From an uncultured Bacteroides sp. (lineage in GTDB: Bacteria > Bacteroidota > Bacteroidia > Bacteroidales > Bacteroidaceae): a stretch of 64,000 bases of DNA. Made by a program: the position numbers and the translations under genes. Every line of letters starts with the position of its first letter. Within the stretch, counting starts at the first letter, position 1. Positions 51,178 through 60,953 of the stretch are shown here, one piece after another. The DNA is taken from NCBI GenBank assembly GCA_947074195.1, contig CAMTOS010000001.1, positions 58,507-122,506 of the forward strand. The letters are read 5' to 3'. The notes under the pieces are model-generated. The model saw only the letters and a program-made list of their open reading frames with translations, was not told the origin of the DNA and made no database searches.

Positions 51178-54100
51178 TTATAGAGAAAATTTAATACCAA
51201 CATTTACACGTTTCATTGTAGGATAAGCTCCCTGAGAAGCGAGCCCCGTTCCGGCAGTATTCGATTCACGGTCATCAGGCATGCGCGACCACATCCACAG
51301 GTTATTTCCATTTACATAGAGGCGTAAATCACCCAGACCGATTCTCTTTACCCAGTTGTTTGTGAAAGTATAGCCCAGTTCAACATTCTTTAGACGGACA
51401 TAAGAGCCATCATACATGTAGCGTGTACCATTGGAATAGCCACTTGGTGTAGAATTCCAGCGTGGTAGTGGAACATCGCCTGTGCCTGTTACAGAATTCC
51501 AGTAAGAACCTTCATCATAGGCCACATTAAGATTTCCGTTGAAAGTAGTGAATGATACATAACGATTAACATTGGTTACGCCATAGAACTGAACGAACCC
51601 ACTGAAACCTTTCCATTCGAAGCCGACAGTGCCGTTGAATGTATTTTGCGGAGTACCTGTATAACCATAAGGCACGTTGTCATTACTATCAATCACACCG
51701 TCACCATTGAAGTCAATGATATTAAAACTACCCGGCAGTTTCTGATTATCCATAGTATTATATTGGGTACTTCCATAAATATCATCCCAACTATTCAGAT
51801 ATCCATAATCGATATATGAATGCGCCTGACCAATAGCATAACCGGCATTCTTCTTATATGCAGCTAAAAGATCAGCATCATCAAAATTCAGAATCTTATT
51901 TTCAGCATGCGTCATATTGAAGTTTGACCATAAGCGGAATTTGTTGCGGAACATATAGTTAAAGCGTAATTCTACTTCATATCCTTTTGTACGCACTCTA
52001 CCCAGATTGGCTACCGGAGCGGTTGCACCATAGTAAGAAGGAATGGCACGATTGGAACCCGATACAAGAATGTCCGAACGTTTGTCATTGAATATCTCGA
52101 CTGTACCTGCCAATATTCCTGTAAATAATGAGAAGTCGATACCTAAATTCTTTTTCACCGCTTTTTCCCAGTGTACATTCGGATTACCGATAATCGATTC
52201 ATAATACCAGGTATAGGGACTTCTTTCACCCTGCATCGGATTCAGTCCCATCAATGCAGTAGAACCGTATGCCCACTGAGTTTCGTAAAGCCATCGACCT
52301 ACTACATTATCGTCACCAATCTCACCATAAGATGCTCTTACTTTCAGCATATCGATGACTTTGCGTACCGGTTTAAAGAATTTCTCTTCACTGATCATCC
52401 AGCCGATTGCACCTGAATTAAAGAAGTGGAAACGATTCTCTTTGCTGAATTTTTCCGAACCATTGTATGCACCATTATATTCAAAGAAGTATCTGTTGCC
52501 ATAATCATACGTCACACGGAAAGCCCAGTCTTCGCGATAACTTGGGAATACACTACCAATGGCGCGTTCATTGCGGTTGAATACACCCATCGCAGCGATG
52601 GTATTCTTACCAAATACCCCACCCCAGTTGATCTGAGCCTGATAAAATAAATTACGTGTCGTTTCAGCATTGTTTACCGCACCACCCTGAGTAGTCCATG
52701 CAATACCTTCCTGAAAGTCAAATTTGTTATATCCGTCGAAAGCCTGTTTATAAAAGACTTCACCGGTTTTTGGGTCGATCCATTTAAATTGTGTATCGTG
52801 ATAAAGGTCATTGATACCACGACCTCTTTCTACAAAGGTATTATCCCATGAAATGGTACCACGCACATTCAATCCTTTAAGCAAGAAACTTAAATCCTGT
52901 TCCAGCGTAAAGTCAGTATTGATACGGGTAGTGGTAATTTTCTCCACACCACTAAGTGCAAGATTCACGATAGAGTTAGGTGCACCCTGTGTGTCATTAG
53001 GATAATATCCCCAGCTGCCATCCGAATAAACCGGAAGAAATGCATCAGATGGTGTGCTATATGCAGCCTGCCATAACTGAGTGGCTCCGTAAGAATCATC
53101 ACTGATATCCCATGGCGTTTTACGTACACCATGCGACCCGGCTATATTAGTTCGTAATACAGTAGTTTTCGATAAGTTGAAATCCAGATTACTACGGGCA
53201 TTAATACGATTATAGCCATAACCTGCATCATAACCACGCTTGTTATCCCACTCGCGGAAAAGGTCACCTTCGTGAACGTAATCTACCGAGGCGAAATATT
53301 TCACGATCTTTGTACCACCCGATACATTGATATTGGCATTGTAAGACATTGCATGATTCTTGAACAAAGCATCCGTCCAGTCTACATTCGGATAGCGCTC
53401 ATAATCTTCAAGTGTGCTCTGATTGCGATATTTCTCAATCTCTGCCATCGGCATAATGCTGTTCCATGAGTCGGGCGAAATACCCAATTCGTTTTCGATT
53501 GCCACATTGCGTAGCTTCAAAGCATCATACGCATCATATTTACCCGGTAGTTTAGATGCCATCTTTGTAGTCATATTTACGCCAATATCAATACGGGCAC
53601 GGCCTTCATTACCACGTTTGGTTGTAATCAGGATTACCCCGTTGGCACCTTTTACCCCGTATACCGCAGTAGCCGAGGCATCTTTCAATACTGAGATAGA
53701 TTGCACTGAACTGATATCCACACTATTCATTGAACGTTCGATGCCGTCGACAAGAATAAGCGGATCACTGTTATTCCACGAGCTTACACCACGAATTACA
53801 ATCTGTGGTTCTTCATCGCCGGGCATACCCGTACTGGCTGTGGTAATTACACCGGGCAGATTACCCGTAAGTGCTGCACCGATATCGGTCACACCACCGG
53901 CACGTTCCAATACTTTACCCGAGGTTTGTGTGATAGCACCCACCACACTTGCCTTCTTTTGTTGTCCATAACCCACCACAACAACTTCGTCTAATTGCTG
54001 GGTATCATCATCTAAAGTGATTTTCAGTCTTTTGTTACCGCTGACTTTTACATCCTGAGGAGTCATTCCGATAAAAGAAACGGTAAGCACGGCATTGGCG

Positions 54101-54321
54101 TTTGGAACTGTTAATGTGAAATCGCCGTCTATATTTGTTATTGTACCTATTGAACTATTTCCTTTTAATGTAACAGTTGCTCCTGTTATAGGATTTTCGC
54201 TACTGTCCACAACCACACCTCTGACCACTATTCCGCCTTGCGCCATTATCAGCATACAATTGAACAGCATCAGCAGAAACAGCAAAGGAATCTTTTGATT
54301 TGGTTTTTCTACATTCTTCAT
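51178..54321 (-). CDS. SusC/RagA-family TonB-linked transporter (XusA-position)
   Basis: VRGVVVDSSENPITGATVTLKGNSSIGTITNIDGDFTL...LDEVVVVGYGQQKKASVVGAITQ...DASATAVYGVKGANGVILITTKRG. Confidence 0.97.
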   Translation of the reverse strand: MKNVEKPNQKIPLLFLLMLFNCMLIMAQGGIVVRGVVVDSSENPITGATVTLKGNSSIGTITNIDGDFTLTVPNANAVLTVSFIGMTPQDVKVSGNKRLKITLDDDTQQLDEVVVVGYGQQKKASVVGAITQTSGKVLERAGGVTDIGAALTGNLPGVITTASTGMPGDEEPQIVIRGVSSWNNSDPLILVDGIERSMNSVDISSVQSISVLKDASATAVYGVKGANGVILITTKRGNEGRARIDIGVNMTTKMASKLPGKYDAYDALKLRNVAIENELGISPDSWNSIMPMAEIEKYRNQSTLEDYERYPNVDWTDALFKNHAMSYNANINVSGGTKIVKYFASVDYVHEGDLFREWDNKRGYDAGYGYNRINARSNLDFNLSKTTVLRTNIAGSHGVRKTPWDISDDSYGATQLWQAAYSTPSDAFLPVYSDGSWGYYPNDTQGAPNSIVNLALSGVEKITTTRINTDFTLEQDLSFLLKGLNVRGTISWDNTFVERGRGINDLYHDTQFKWIDPKTGEVFYKQAFDGYNKFDFQEGIAWTTQGGAVNNAETTRNLFYQAQINWGGVFGKNTIAAMGVFNRNERAIGSVFPSYREDWAFRVTYDYGNRYFFEYNGAYNGSEKFSKENRFHFFNSGAIGWMISEEKFFKPVRKVIDMLKVRASYGEIGDDNVVGRWLYETQWAYGSTALMGLNPMQGERSPYTWYYESIIGNPNVHWEKAVKKNLGIDFSLFTGILAGTVEIFNDKRSDILVSGSNRAIPSYYGATAPVANLGRVRTKGYEVELRFNYMFRNKFRLWSNFNMTHAENKILNFDDADLLAAYKKNAGYAIGQAHSYIDYGYLNSWDDIYGSTQYNTMDNQKLPGSFNIIDFNGDGVIDSNDNVPYGYTGTPQNTFNGTVGFEWKGFSGFVQFYGVTNVNRYVSFTTFNGNLNVAYDEGSYWNSVTGTGDVPLPRWNSTPSGYSNGTRYMYDGSYVRLKNVELGYTFTNNWVKRIGLGDLRLYVNGNNLWMWSRMPDDRESNTAGTGLASQGAYPTMKRVNVGIKFSL

Positions 54322-54429
54322 TACTATTAGTTTAAGATTTAAATAATATATGATCTCAGGTTTTGATTCATCATAAATCGACTCTAACTATCGTCAAAAG
54401 GGATTTTCATAATTTGCAGATTGATTTTA

Positions 54430-56160
54430 TTATTGGTTTGAAGTTGCATATACGCCAATGGTAGTTCCGGTAAAACCACCGGTATTCATAGAAGAGAGAT
54501 GACTGGCATCTACATTCTTGCAGAGCAAATTCCACTTATCGGGTTTTAGCGAATAGTAGAAGTTATAATACAAGCCGGTTGACACGACTTTAAGTTCTAT
54601 GTTAGTTGTTTTATTACTGAGTTCTTTCTTTGCCAGAAGCTGATTCGACTGATCGCCCGTCTTGCTTATACCAACCACTCTTTTTCCGTCTGCCATTCCC
54701 ATCCAGAAAAAATAATAATGATTTTCATCTTTATAAAGCAACATGCCGGCACGCTCATTCTTTTGAGATGAATCGAATATCATGCGCGTGCTGCATTCAA
54801 AACTGTGGTGTTGCAAGCGTCTTCCTATATAGGCTGGTGTCTTCTTTGAGCTGACACAAACCGGAGTGCATTTTAGTGTCAGATAGCCCGGATAATCACT
54901 CAATGAATAATAATCAGAAGCCGATGAACGCAATGTCTGCCATTGATCATTGAGTTGATAATTCATAAAATTATCTGTTACTTCAAAATTGCCGAATGTC
55001 ACCTGTTCATCTCGCTTTGTACCTTCTTTTTTACAGATCAGTTGTACCTGATCTTCGCCCTTAGTAATATAAGGGAAACCATCTTCGCTCCATTTTACGG
55101 GCATCATAAAAGCTTCGCGACCAAGGTTCTCAAAGAAATTATCAATGGGACGACGGGCAAGAAAGAAAGCCCACCAATCACCTTCGGGAGTTTGCACTAA
55201 ATCGGCATGACCGGCACATGTCACCGGATTGGGGCGTTCCGGATTTAAGTAGCGCTGTGTCAGCATAGGATTACCCTCCCATGCCTTATAATTTCCCATG
55301 GGTGCATCGCAGCTAAAAACAACCTCAGAGTGCCAGCCTTCAGTGCCACCCTCGGCAGCTATCAACAAATATTTGTTATTAACCTTAAAGATATGCGGAC
55401 CACCCAGCCATATCGGATTATTTTCAGGATTTACACCTTTATCGGCAATGACCTTAGACTGTCCGGTGGTCTGTCCGGTATTTATATCGAATTCCTGAAT
55501 GACAATAGACTGATGTCCTTTATAATCGGGACCACTTAAAGGTTCCCGGCTGTTTACAATATATGCTTTACCATCATCATCGAAAAAGAAAGAGGGGTCG
55601 ATTCCTATTACCTCTGGCAGAAGTATGGGATCAGACCATGCGCCAAACGGATCTTTAGTTTCTACATAAAAATTGCCATAACCTATATTGGTCGTTGCCA
55701 CATAATAAGTTTCATTAAAAGGGTTGTAAGAGATAGACGGAGCAAATATTCCTTCGTTTATACCTTGTCCATCCATATTGAGCATTTGCGATTCTCTGTC
55801 GAGGATATATCCTGCCTGACTCCAGTTTACCAGATCTTTGCTGTGATAAAGTGGAATACCCGGGAAATAGGTAAAAGTTGATGTGATAAGAAAATAATCT
55901 TCACCATTGGTACAGATACTCGGATCGGAGTGCCAGCCGGGAAGTATAGGATTGAAAAAGAAACTGGAATCCTGAAGTGCATTTTCATTATAAAAAGAAT
56001 CGTTGCCTTTATAGCTGAAATAATCGAAGAGAGCAACAGATTTATCGCTGATCAGTAATGCCTTATTCTCTGATCTTGCTGACTTAGAAGAGAATATTAT
56101 GATTATTGCGCTTAGCAGGATGGTAATGAATCCCAATCCAAAGTAGTAAGTATTCTTCAT
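54430..56160 (-). CDS. GH43 beta-xylosidase/arabinofuranosidase-type enzyme with C-terminal ConA-like domain
   Basis: FFFNPILPGWHSDPSICTNGEDYFLITSTFTYFPGIPLYHSKDLVNWSQAGYILDR...IFAPSISYNPFNETYYVATTN...GIDPSFFFDDDGKAYIVN...WWAFFLARRPI. Confidence 0.93.
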   Translation of the reverse strand: MKNTYYFGLGFITILLSAIIIIFSSKSARSENKALLISDKSVALFDYFSYKGNDSFYNENALQDSSFFFNPILPGWHSDPSICTNGEDYFLITSTFTYFPGIPLYHSKDLVNWSQAGYILDRESQMLNMDGQGINEGIFAPSISYNPFNETYYVATTNIGYGNFYVETKDPFGAWSDPILLPEVIGIDPSFFFDDDGKAYIVNSREPLSGPDYKGHQSIVIQEFDINTGQTTGQSKVIADKGVNPENNPIWLGGPHIFKVNNKYLLIAAEGGTEGWHSEVVFSCDAPMGNYKAWEGNPMLTQRYLNPERPNPVTCAGHADLVQTPEGDWWAFFLARRPIDNFFENLGREAFMMPVKWSEDGFPYITKGEDQVQLICKKEGTKRDEQVTFGNFEVTDNFMNYQLNDQWQTLRSSASDYYSLSDYPGYLTLKCTPVCVSSKKTPAYIGRRLQHHSFECSTRMIFDSSQKNERAGMLLYKDENHYYFFWMGMADGKRVVGISKTGDQSNQLLAKKELSNKTTNIELKVVSTGLYYNFYYSLKPDKWNLLCKNVDASHLSSMNTGGFTGTTIGVYATSNQ

Positions 56161-56183
56161 TGACTTAAAGTTGTTTTCTGAAA

Positions 56184-56249
56184 CAAATATATTGCCTCTG
56201 AATAAATGAGGTAGTAATATTTGTTACACGAAATATACCATGTATTACA
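56184..56249 (-). promoter_or_regulatory. Putative promoter and HTCS-type operator upstream of GH43 and the Xus-like genes
   Basis: -7 TATATTTG (56184-56191); GTTACA (56223) and ATTACA (56244), 21 bp apart, 32 bp from the -7 box. Confidence 0.6.
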
Positions 56250-56383
56250 TACTTTAAATCTTATACACTCAGCATTAAACTCTATGTTACCTCACCAACC
56301 ACTACTCACTGATTTACTGATACTTAGATCTTATAAAATGTAACATTCAAACGTTACAAACCGACGTATTTTAATCCATAAAA

Positions 56384-56471
56384 CCAGCCATAGCTTCTCA
56401 GCCCGTCAGCAAGCTATAGCCAGTAAGCCAGAAAAGGCTTGCCAGTGAACCAGCAAGCCTTTCCCAATAAA
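56384..56471. repeat. 22-bp-period array of four divergent units, containing inverted repeats
   Basis: CCAGCCATAGCTTCTCAGCCCG / TCAGCAAGCTATAGCCAGTAAG / CCAGAAAAGGCTTGCCAGTGAA / CCAGCAAGCCTTTCCCAATAAA. Includes AAAGGCTTGC...GCAAGCCTTT and ATAGCTT...AAGCTAT inverted repeats just after the HTCS stop. Confidence 0.75.
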
Positions 56472-56501
56472 CAGAGCATTAAACGTCTGTGTTACCTTTC
56501 T

Positions 56502-59500
56502 CTATATATTAATTTCTGTAGGAGTCTTATTATTATTTTTTGCAGCATATTCAGTAGGTGTCATGCCATACAACTCTTTAAATGAACGCGAAAATAATGT
56601 GATACTGGAAAAGCCCGTCATATCGGTAATTTCTGTTACATTATAGTGGGTTGTCGATAAAAGCATAGCTGCATGTTTCAATCTGACATTTTTTATCAGA
56701 TCGCGTGTACTCTGATTTGTCAGTTCCTTGAGTTTACGATGCAGATGCACCCTGCTGATACCCACTTCTTTGGTGATCATTTCCACATTGAGTTCCTGAT
56801 TGCTGAGGTTGCGGTTTATCACATTCATTATACGATCCATCAGTTTATTGTCGGTAGACTGCATCTCAAAAATCGGTTTCTTCACTTCCTGTTCCTGATT
56901 ACCGGTAAAACAATTACGCAGTACATCGCGGCTCTTTATCAGATTTTCGGCAGATTTCTTTAATAAATCAATATTAAACGGTTTCGTCATATAACCATCT
57001 GCACCGATATCGAGCGCATCCATATTATCTTCCTCGCGGTTTTTGGCTGTAAGAAGCAGAATTGGAATATGATTGATATGAACATTCTGCTTCACTTTAC
57101 GACAGAGTGTGGTTCCATCCATCACCGGCATCATGATATCACTGATGATTAGTTTAGGCGGATTGTTCAAAATATACGCCAATGCCTCTTTACCATTTTC
57201 GAAATCGATAATATGATAATCGGATGATAATTCCCGAATGATATACTTACGAATCTCTTCATCATCTTCGACCACTACTACGCGGTGTTTTGTCTTCGAT
57301 TTTAGTCTTGTTTCCTCTTCTTCATGCGGTAGTTCCGGAACAAATTCTTTTTCATTTTCAACAGAGTTAGCAGCCGGAACATCTTTTTCAGTCAGGAGTT
57401 CTTCTGTATTAAGGTGTTTACAACCCAATGGAATTCTTACTATAAAACGACTACCTGTACCTGTTTCATTATTCTCCACACAGATTATACCGTGATGTAA
57501 TTCGACCAGTGATTTAGTAAGATGCAACCCGATACCTGTTCCCACATTCGAATTATTGTGACTATTATTGATTTGATAAAAGCGTTCGAATATACGGTTT
57601 AGCTCTTGTTTATCAATGCCTATCCCCGTATCGGTAATGCTAATTTCGATATATTCTTTCAGTAAACCGTGTGCTTTGTCATCGTTACCGGTAGATAAGC
57701 TTACCTCAATGCGCCCGTTATCCGGAGTGAACTTGACAGCATTCGATAAAAGATTCATAATAATCTTATCGAAATTCTTCTGATCGACCCATCCTTTTAC
57801 CGGTTCAAGTGGTTTTAAGAAAACAAAATCGATGTTCTTTTTAGTCACCTGATAATCGAAAGTATTGCAAACATCCTGCAATAAATCGGTAAGATCTGTC
57901 TGCCCGAACTTCATTACCATTTGTCCTTTATCAATCTTACGGATATCCATGAGTTGATTGACCAGATTCAAAATTCGCTCGGAGTTGCGATAAATTGTAC
58001 GATAATTGCGTTGACGTTCGGCATCATCATCTATACTCATCAGCTTCTTCAGCGGACTGATTACCAGCGACATCGGTGTACGAATCTCGTGCGATATATT
58101 GATAAAGAACTGAAGTTTGGCTTCATTTATCTCTTCGGCATGCAGATGTTCCATCAGTTTTCTTTTGGCACGCATACGATGAGTTATTTGCAAATACACG
58201 ATGTATGAAATGAATAGAATGAATAATGAATAGCCTAATCTTGCCCAAACCGTCTGATACCATGGATAGGCAATCCTGACTTTAATTTCCTTTATATCGG
58301 AAAGTAAATCGTAGTCTTTCGCCCTGATTTGCAATGAATAAATTCCCGAAGGCAGGTTATTGAACGAAATACGATTGACACCAGCACGCAGTTCAATCCA
58401 TTCACCATTGTTCATGGAGTACATAAAACTGATACGCTCGGGACTATTAAATTCTTTGGTAGAAAACTCCACCGTAAATGCATTATCTTTATCAGAAAGA
58501 TGAAACTCTTCGGCTTCGAAAACTGGCTGATCTATAATCTGGTATCTACCCGATTTCATACCTTTTCGTACCGGCATATTATGTAAATAGAAATCGGTAA
58601 TGGCAACATTCCATTTGCGCGAAGGATTAATAATTTCTTTAGGATTGAAATATGTAACGCCATTGACACCACCAAACCACATGGTACCGTCTTGTTCTTT
58701 AAAAGCTGTATTTTTGCTGAACTCATTGCCCTGCAACCCGTCTCCTACAAAATAATTGATAAAACGACCGGATTCCGGATTAAAACGGGAGATACCAGCA
58801 TCGGTACTTATCCATAAGTTGCTGTATTCATCTTCTAAAACCGAATAGACTGCATCAGAGGGTAATCCATCGGCTATAGTATATTTCTCTACCGAATGAG
58901 CTTTCATATCCATGGATGCGAGTCCGTCTGAAGTGCTTATCCAGAATCGTCCTCTTGAATCCTCGAATATAGAATTGATGATATGTTGTGGAAGAATCAA
59001 ATCATAATCTTCGGACATTGTTTCCAGATCAATTGCAGCTATTCCGTTATAGGTACCTGCATATAGTTTATTTCCCTCCTTTTCATAAAAGATAGAGCTT
59101 ATCCATTTATTATGCGGCATAATATCCGGGCAATGTACCGTTTGTGTTTTAAGATCATAACAAAACAAACCACCACCCATGGTAGCAATCCATAAGCGTT
59201 TATCACTGTCTTCGGTAATGCAGTAAGCACGATGAACAAGGTTATTATTCGCATCTAAAAGTGGTACTGGTGTGAATTCGCCATTCTTTTTATTAATTCG
59301 TCCCAGTCCATTGGTGAAGGAACCGCACCATAAATTCTTCTCCGAATCTTCGAAAAGGTTAATCACGATAGAGGGTACTGAGTTTTTGTGATGAGAGCCT
59401 TTGAAATGTGTGCTCTTTTTCCCATCATCAGTAATTCTGTAAATACCATCATTATCTGTTCCAACCCATAAGGCATTATCACTGTCTTTTATTAATGCGG

Positions 59501-60539
59501 TGACACAGAAAGAACCAATGAGATTTTTGCTGACCGATTTATGTCCGATGTATTTAAAGCTATTTGATTGTGCCGGAATCATCATCACTCCTTTCTGATA
59601 AATGGCAAGCCAGAAATTACTATCACTATCCTTAACGATGGAGTGAACTTTTGACTTTGTCAGATCGAAATAACTATTGTCTATCTGACTATTTGTTATT
59701 CTATCGAGCGTGCTGTTGTATACTTTTAAACCATCGCCATCTGTACCGATATAAAGTTCATCCTGATTCCCTGTATAAAGTGATTTTATGGAAAGTTTGT
59801 AATCGAAAGAAATCGATTTAAAGATTTGTGTTTTGGAATCAAGCCTGAACAAGCCATCGCCAATAGTACCGATGAAAATATTGCCGTTATAATCCTGACT
59901 GAGAGCAGTAATACATATTTTCTCATTCTCTACAGGATACTGAATAAACTGTCCATCGGTGGTTAAACAGAAAACCTTGTATTCATCTGTTACAATCCAC
60001 ATATTACCGGCTTTATCTTCCATAATATAATCGGTAACTGTAGTTGGAACAGGCAATTCGACGGGTAGTGCTGTCAGTTTATCATTCTCGATAATTAAAC
60101 GGCTTATTTCATTGCCCGAGACCCAAATTTCTCCATTGCGGCGCTGAATAATCATATTAATATTACAGCTGAAAGATGTACCATCTTTTCTGACAGCAGG
60201 AGCTGAGAATCTGTCGGTCGAAGGATTATATAACTGTATACCGCGATAACAACCTATAATAAAATGGCCTTTATCATCTTCGAAAAGACATCGCACCAGA
60301 TTATGCAATAATGAGTTTTCATTTTCAGATTCGTGCTTATAAATCGTGAATTTAGTACCATCATAACGGTTGAGTCCGTCTTCAGTGGCCACCCAAATCA
60401 TGCCATTTCTATCCTGATATATTTTGTTTATCAGACTACTGGACAGTTCACGATCGGCAGTAAAGAGCTTACTATTTTTAGCAGAGAGTGAAATTATACT
60501 AAACAGAAGTACTAAAAAAAGTACAGATTTGCGCCTCAT
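56502..60539 (-). CDS. Hybrid two-component system sensor/regulator (HTCS), likely regulator of the xylan PUL
   Basis: Propeller blades (MIWVATEDGLNRYDG), Y_Y_Y, FFINISHEIRTPMSLVISPL, NVGTGIGLHLTKSLVELHHG, VVVEDDEEIRKYI...LIISDIMMPVMDG, AraC HTH (VTEITDMTGFSSITLFSRSFKELYGMTPTEY). Confidence 0.96.
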   Translation of the reverse strand: MRRKSVLFLVLLFSIISLSAKNSKLFTADRELSSSLINKIYQDRNGMIWVATEDGLNRYDGTKFTIYKHESENENSLLHNLVRCLFEDDKGHFIIGCYRGIQLYNPSTDRFSAPAVRKDGTSFSCNINMIIQRRNGEIWVSGNEISRLIIENDKLTALPVELPVPTTVTDYIMEDKAGNMWIVTDEYKVFCLTTDGQFIQYPVENEKICITALSQDYNGNIFIGTIGDGLFRLDSKTQIFKSISFDYKLSIKSLYTGNQDELYIGTDGDGLKVYNSTLDRITNSQIDNSYFDLTKSKVHSIVKDSDSNFWLAIYQKGVMMIPAQSNSFKYIGHKSVSKNLIGSFCVTALIKDSDNALWVGTDNDGIYRITDDGKKSTHFKGSHHKNSVPSIVINLFEDSEKNLWCGSFTNGLGRINKKNGEFTPVPLLDANNNLVHRAYCITEDSDKRLWIATMGGGLFCYDLKTQTVHCPDIMPHNKWISSIFYEKEGNKLYAGTYNGIAAIDLETMSEDYDLILPQHIINSIFEDSRGRFWISTSDGLASMDMKAHSVEKYTIADGLPSDAVYSVLEDEYSNLWISTDAGISRFNPESGRFINYFVGDGLQGNEFSKNTAFKEQDGTMWFGGVNGVTYFNPKEIINPSRKWNVAITDFYLHNMPVRKGMKSGRYQIIDQPVFEAEEFHLSDKDNAFTVEFSTKEFNSPERISFMYSMNNGEWIELRAGVNRISFNNLPSGIYSLQIRAKDYDLLSDIKEIKVRIAYPWYQTVWARLGYSLFILFISYIVYLQITHRMRAKRKLMEHLHAEEINEAKLQFFINISHEIRTPMSLVISPLKKLMSIDDDAERQRNYRTIYRNSERILNLVNQLMDIRKIDKGQMVMKFGQTDLTDLLQDVCNTFDYQVTKKNIDFVFLKPLEPVKGWVDQKNFDKIIMNLLSNAVKFTPDNGRIEVSLSTGNDDKAHGLLKEYIEISITDTGIGIDKQELNRIFERFYQINNSHNNSNVGTGIGLHLTKSLVELHHGIICVENNETGTGSRFIVRIPLGCKHLNTEELLTEKDVPAANSVENEKEFVPELPHEEEETRLKSKTKHRVVVVEDDEEIRKYIIRELSSDYHIIDFENGKEALAYILNNPPKLIISDIMMPVMDGTTLCRKVKQNVHINHIPILLLTAKNREEDNMDALDIGADGYMTKPFNIDLLKKSAENLIKSRDVLRNCFTGNQEQEVKKPIFEMQSTDNKLMDRIMNVINRNLSNQELNVEMITKEVGISRVHLHRKLKELTNQSTRDLIKNVRLKHAAMLLSTTHYNVTEITDMTGFSSITLFSRSFKELYGMTPTEYAAKNNNKTPTEINI

Positions 60540-60824
60540 AATATTGATTTTGGTTATCGCAAATATATATTAAAACATTGGCACAACAAAATAAAAGTCT
60601 ATGATTATTTGCTATGAAACATAGAGTGTAAAATTGGATACATATACATAAATAATGACGTGATAAATGGCACGATTGATCAGTTTATTTAATTATTTTT
60701 TCTATCAACAGGTTTAATAGGATATTTACGAAACATCAATAAACACACAACACCTTGATTATATGATATTTACAAAACAATATGTAACACAGAATCGATA
60801 ATAAGCTTTAGCCAGACAGCTTCA

Positions 60825-60890
60825 TGTTATATAAAAGAAAACATCTGTAATATTTAAACAAGTGCAAATTTAGAAGCCATTATATATTTG
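60825..60890 (+). promoter_or_regulatory. Putative promoter and HTCS-type operator upstream of the plus-strand GH43 pair
   Basis: TGTTAT (60825) and TGTAAT (60846), 21 bp apart; -7 TATATTTG at 60883-60890, 32 bp downstream. Confidence 0.5.
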
Positions 60891-60953
60891 CTTCCGGAAA
60901 TCAGATAATTCTATTTTTGACTAACTGATAATAACTATAAAATTAAAAATACC

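Noticed and set aside
53423-53971. 182-aa plus-strand ORF inside SusC
   Set aside because: Antisense shadow of conserved SusC plug sequence.
56339-56358. TGTAACATTCAAACGTTACA inverted repeat as another HTCS operator
   Set aside because: It is inverted rather than direct and lacks the 21-bp spacing and a -7 box at 32 bp. Could still be a site for another regulator.
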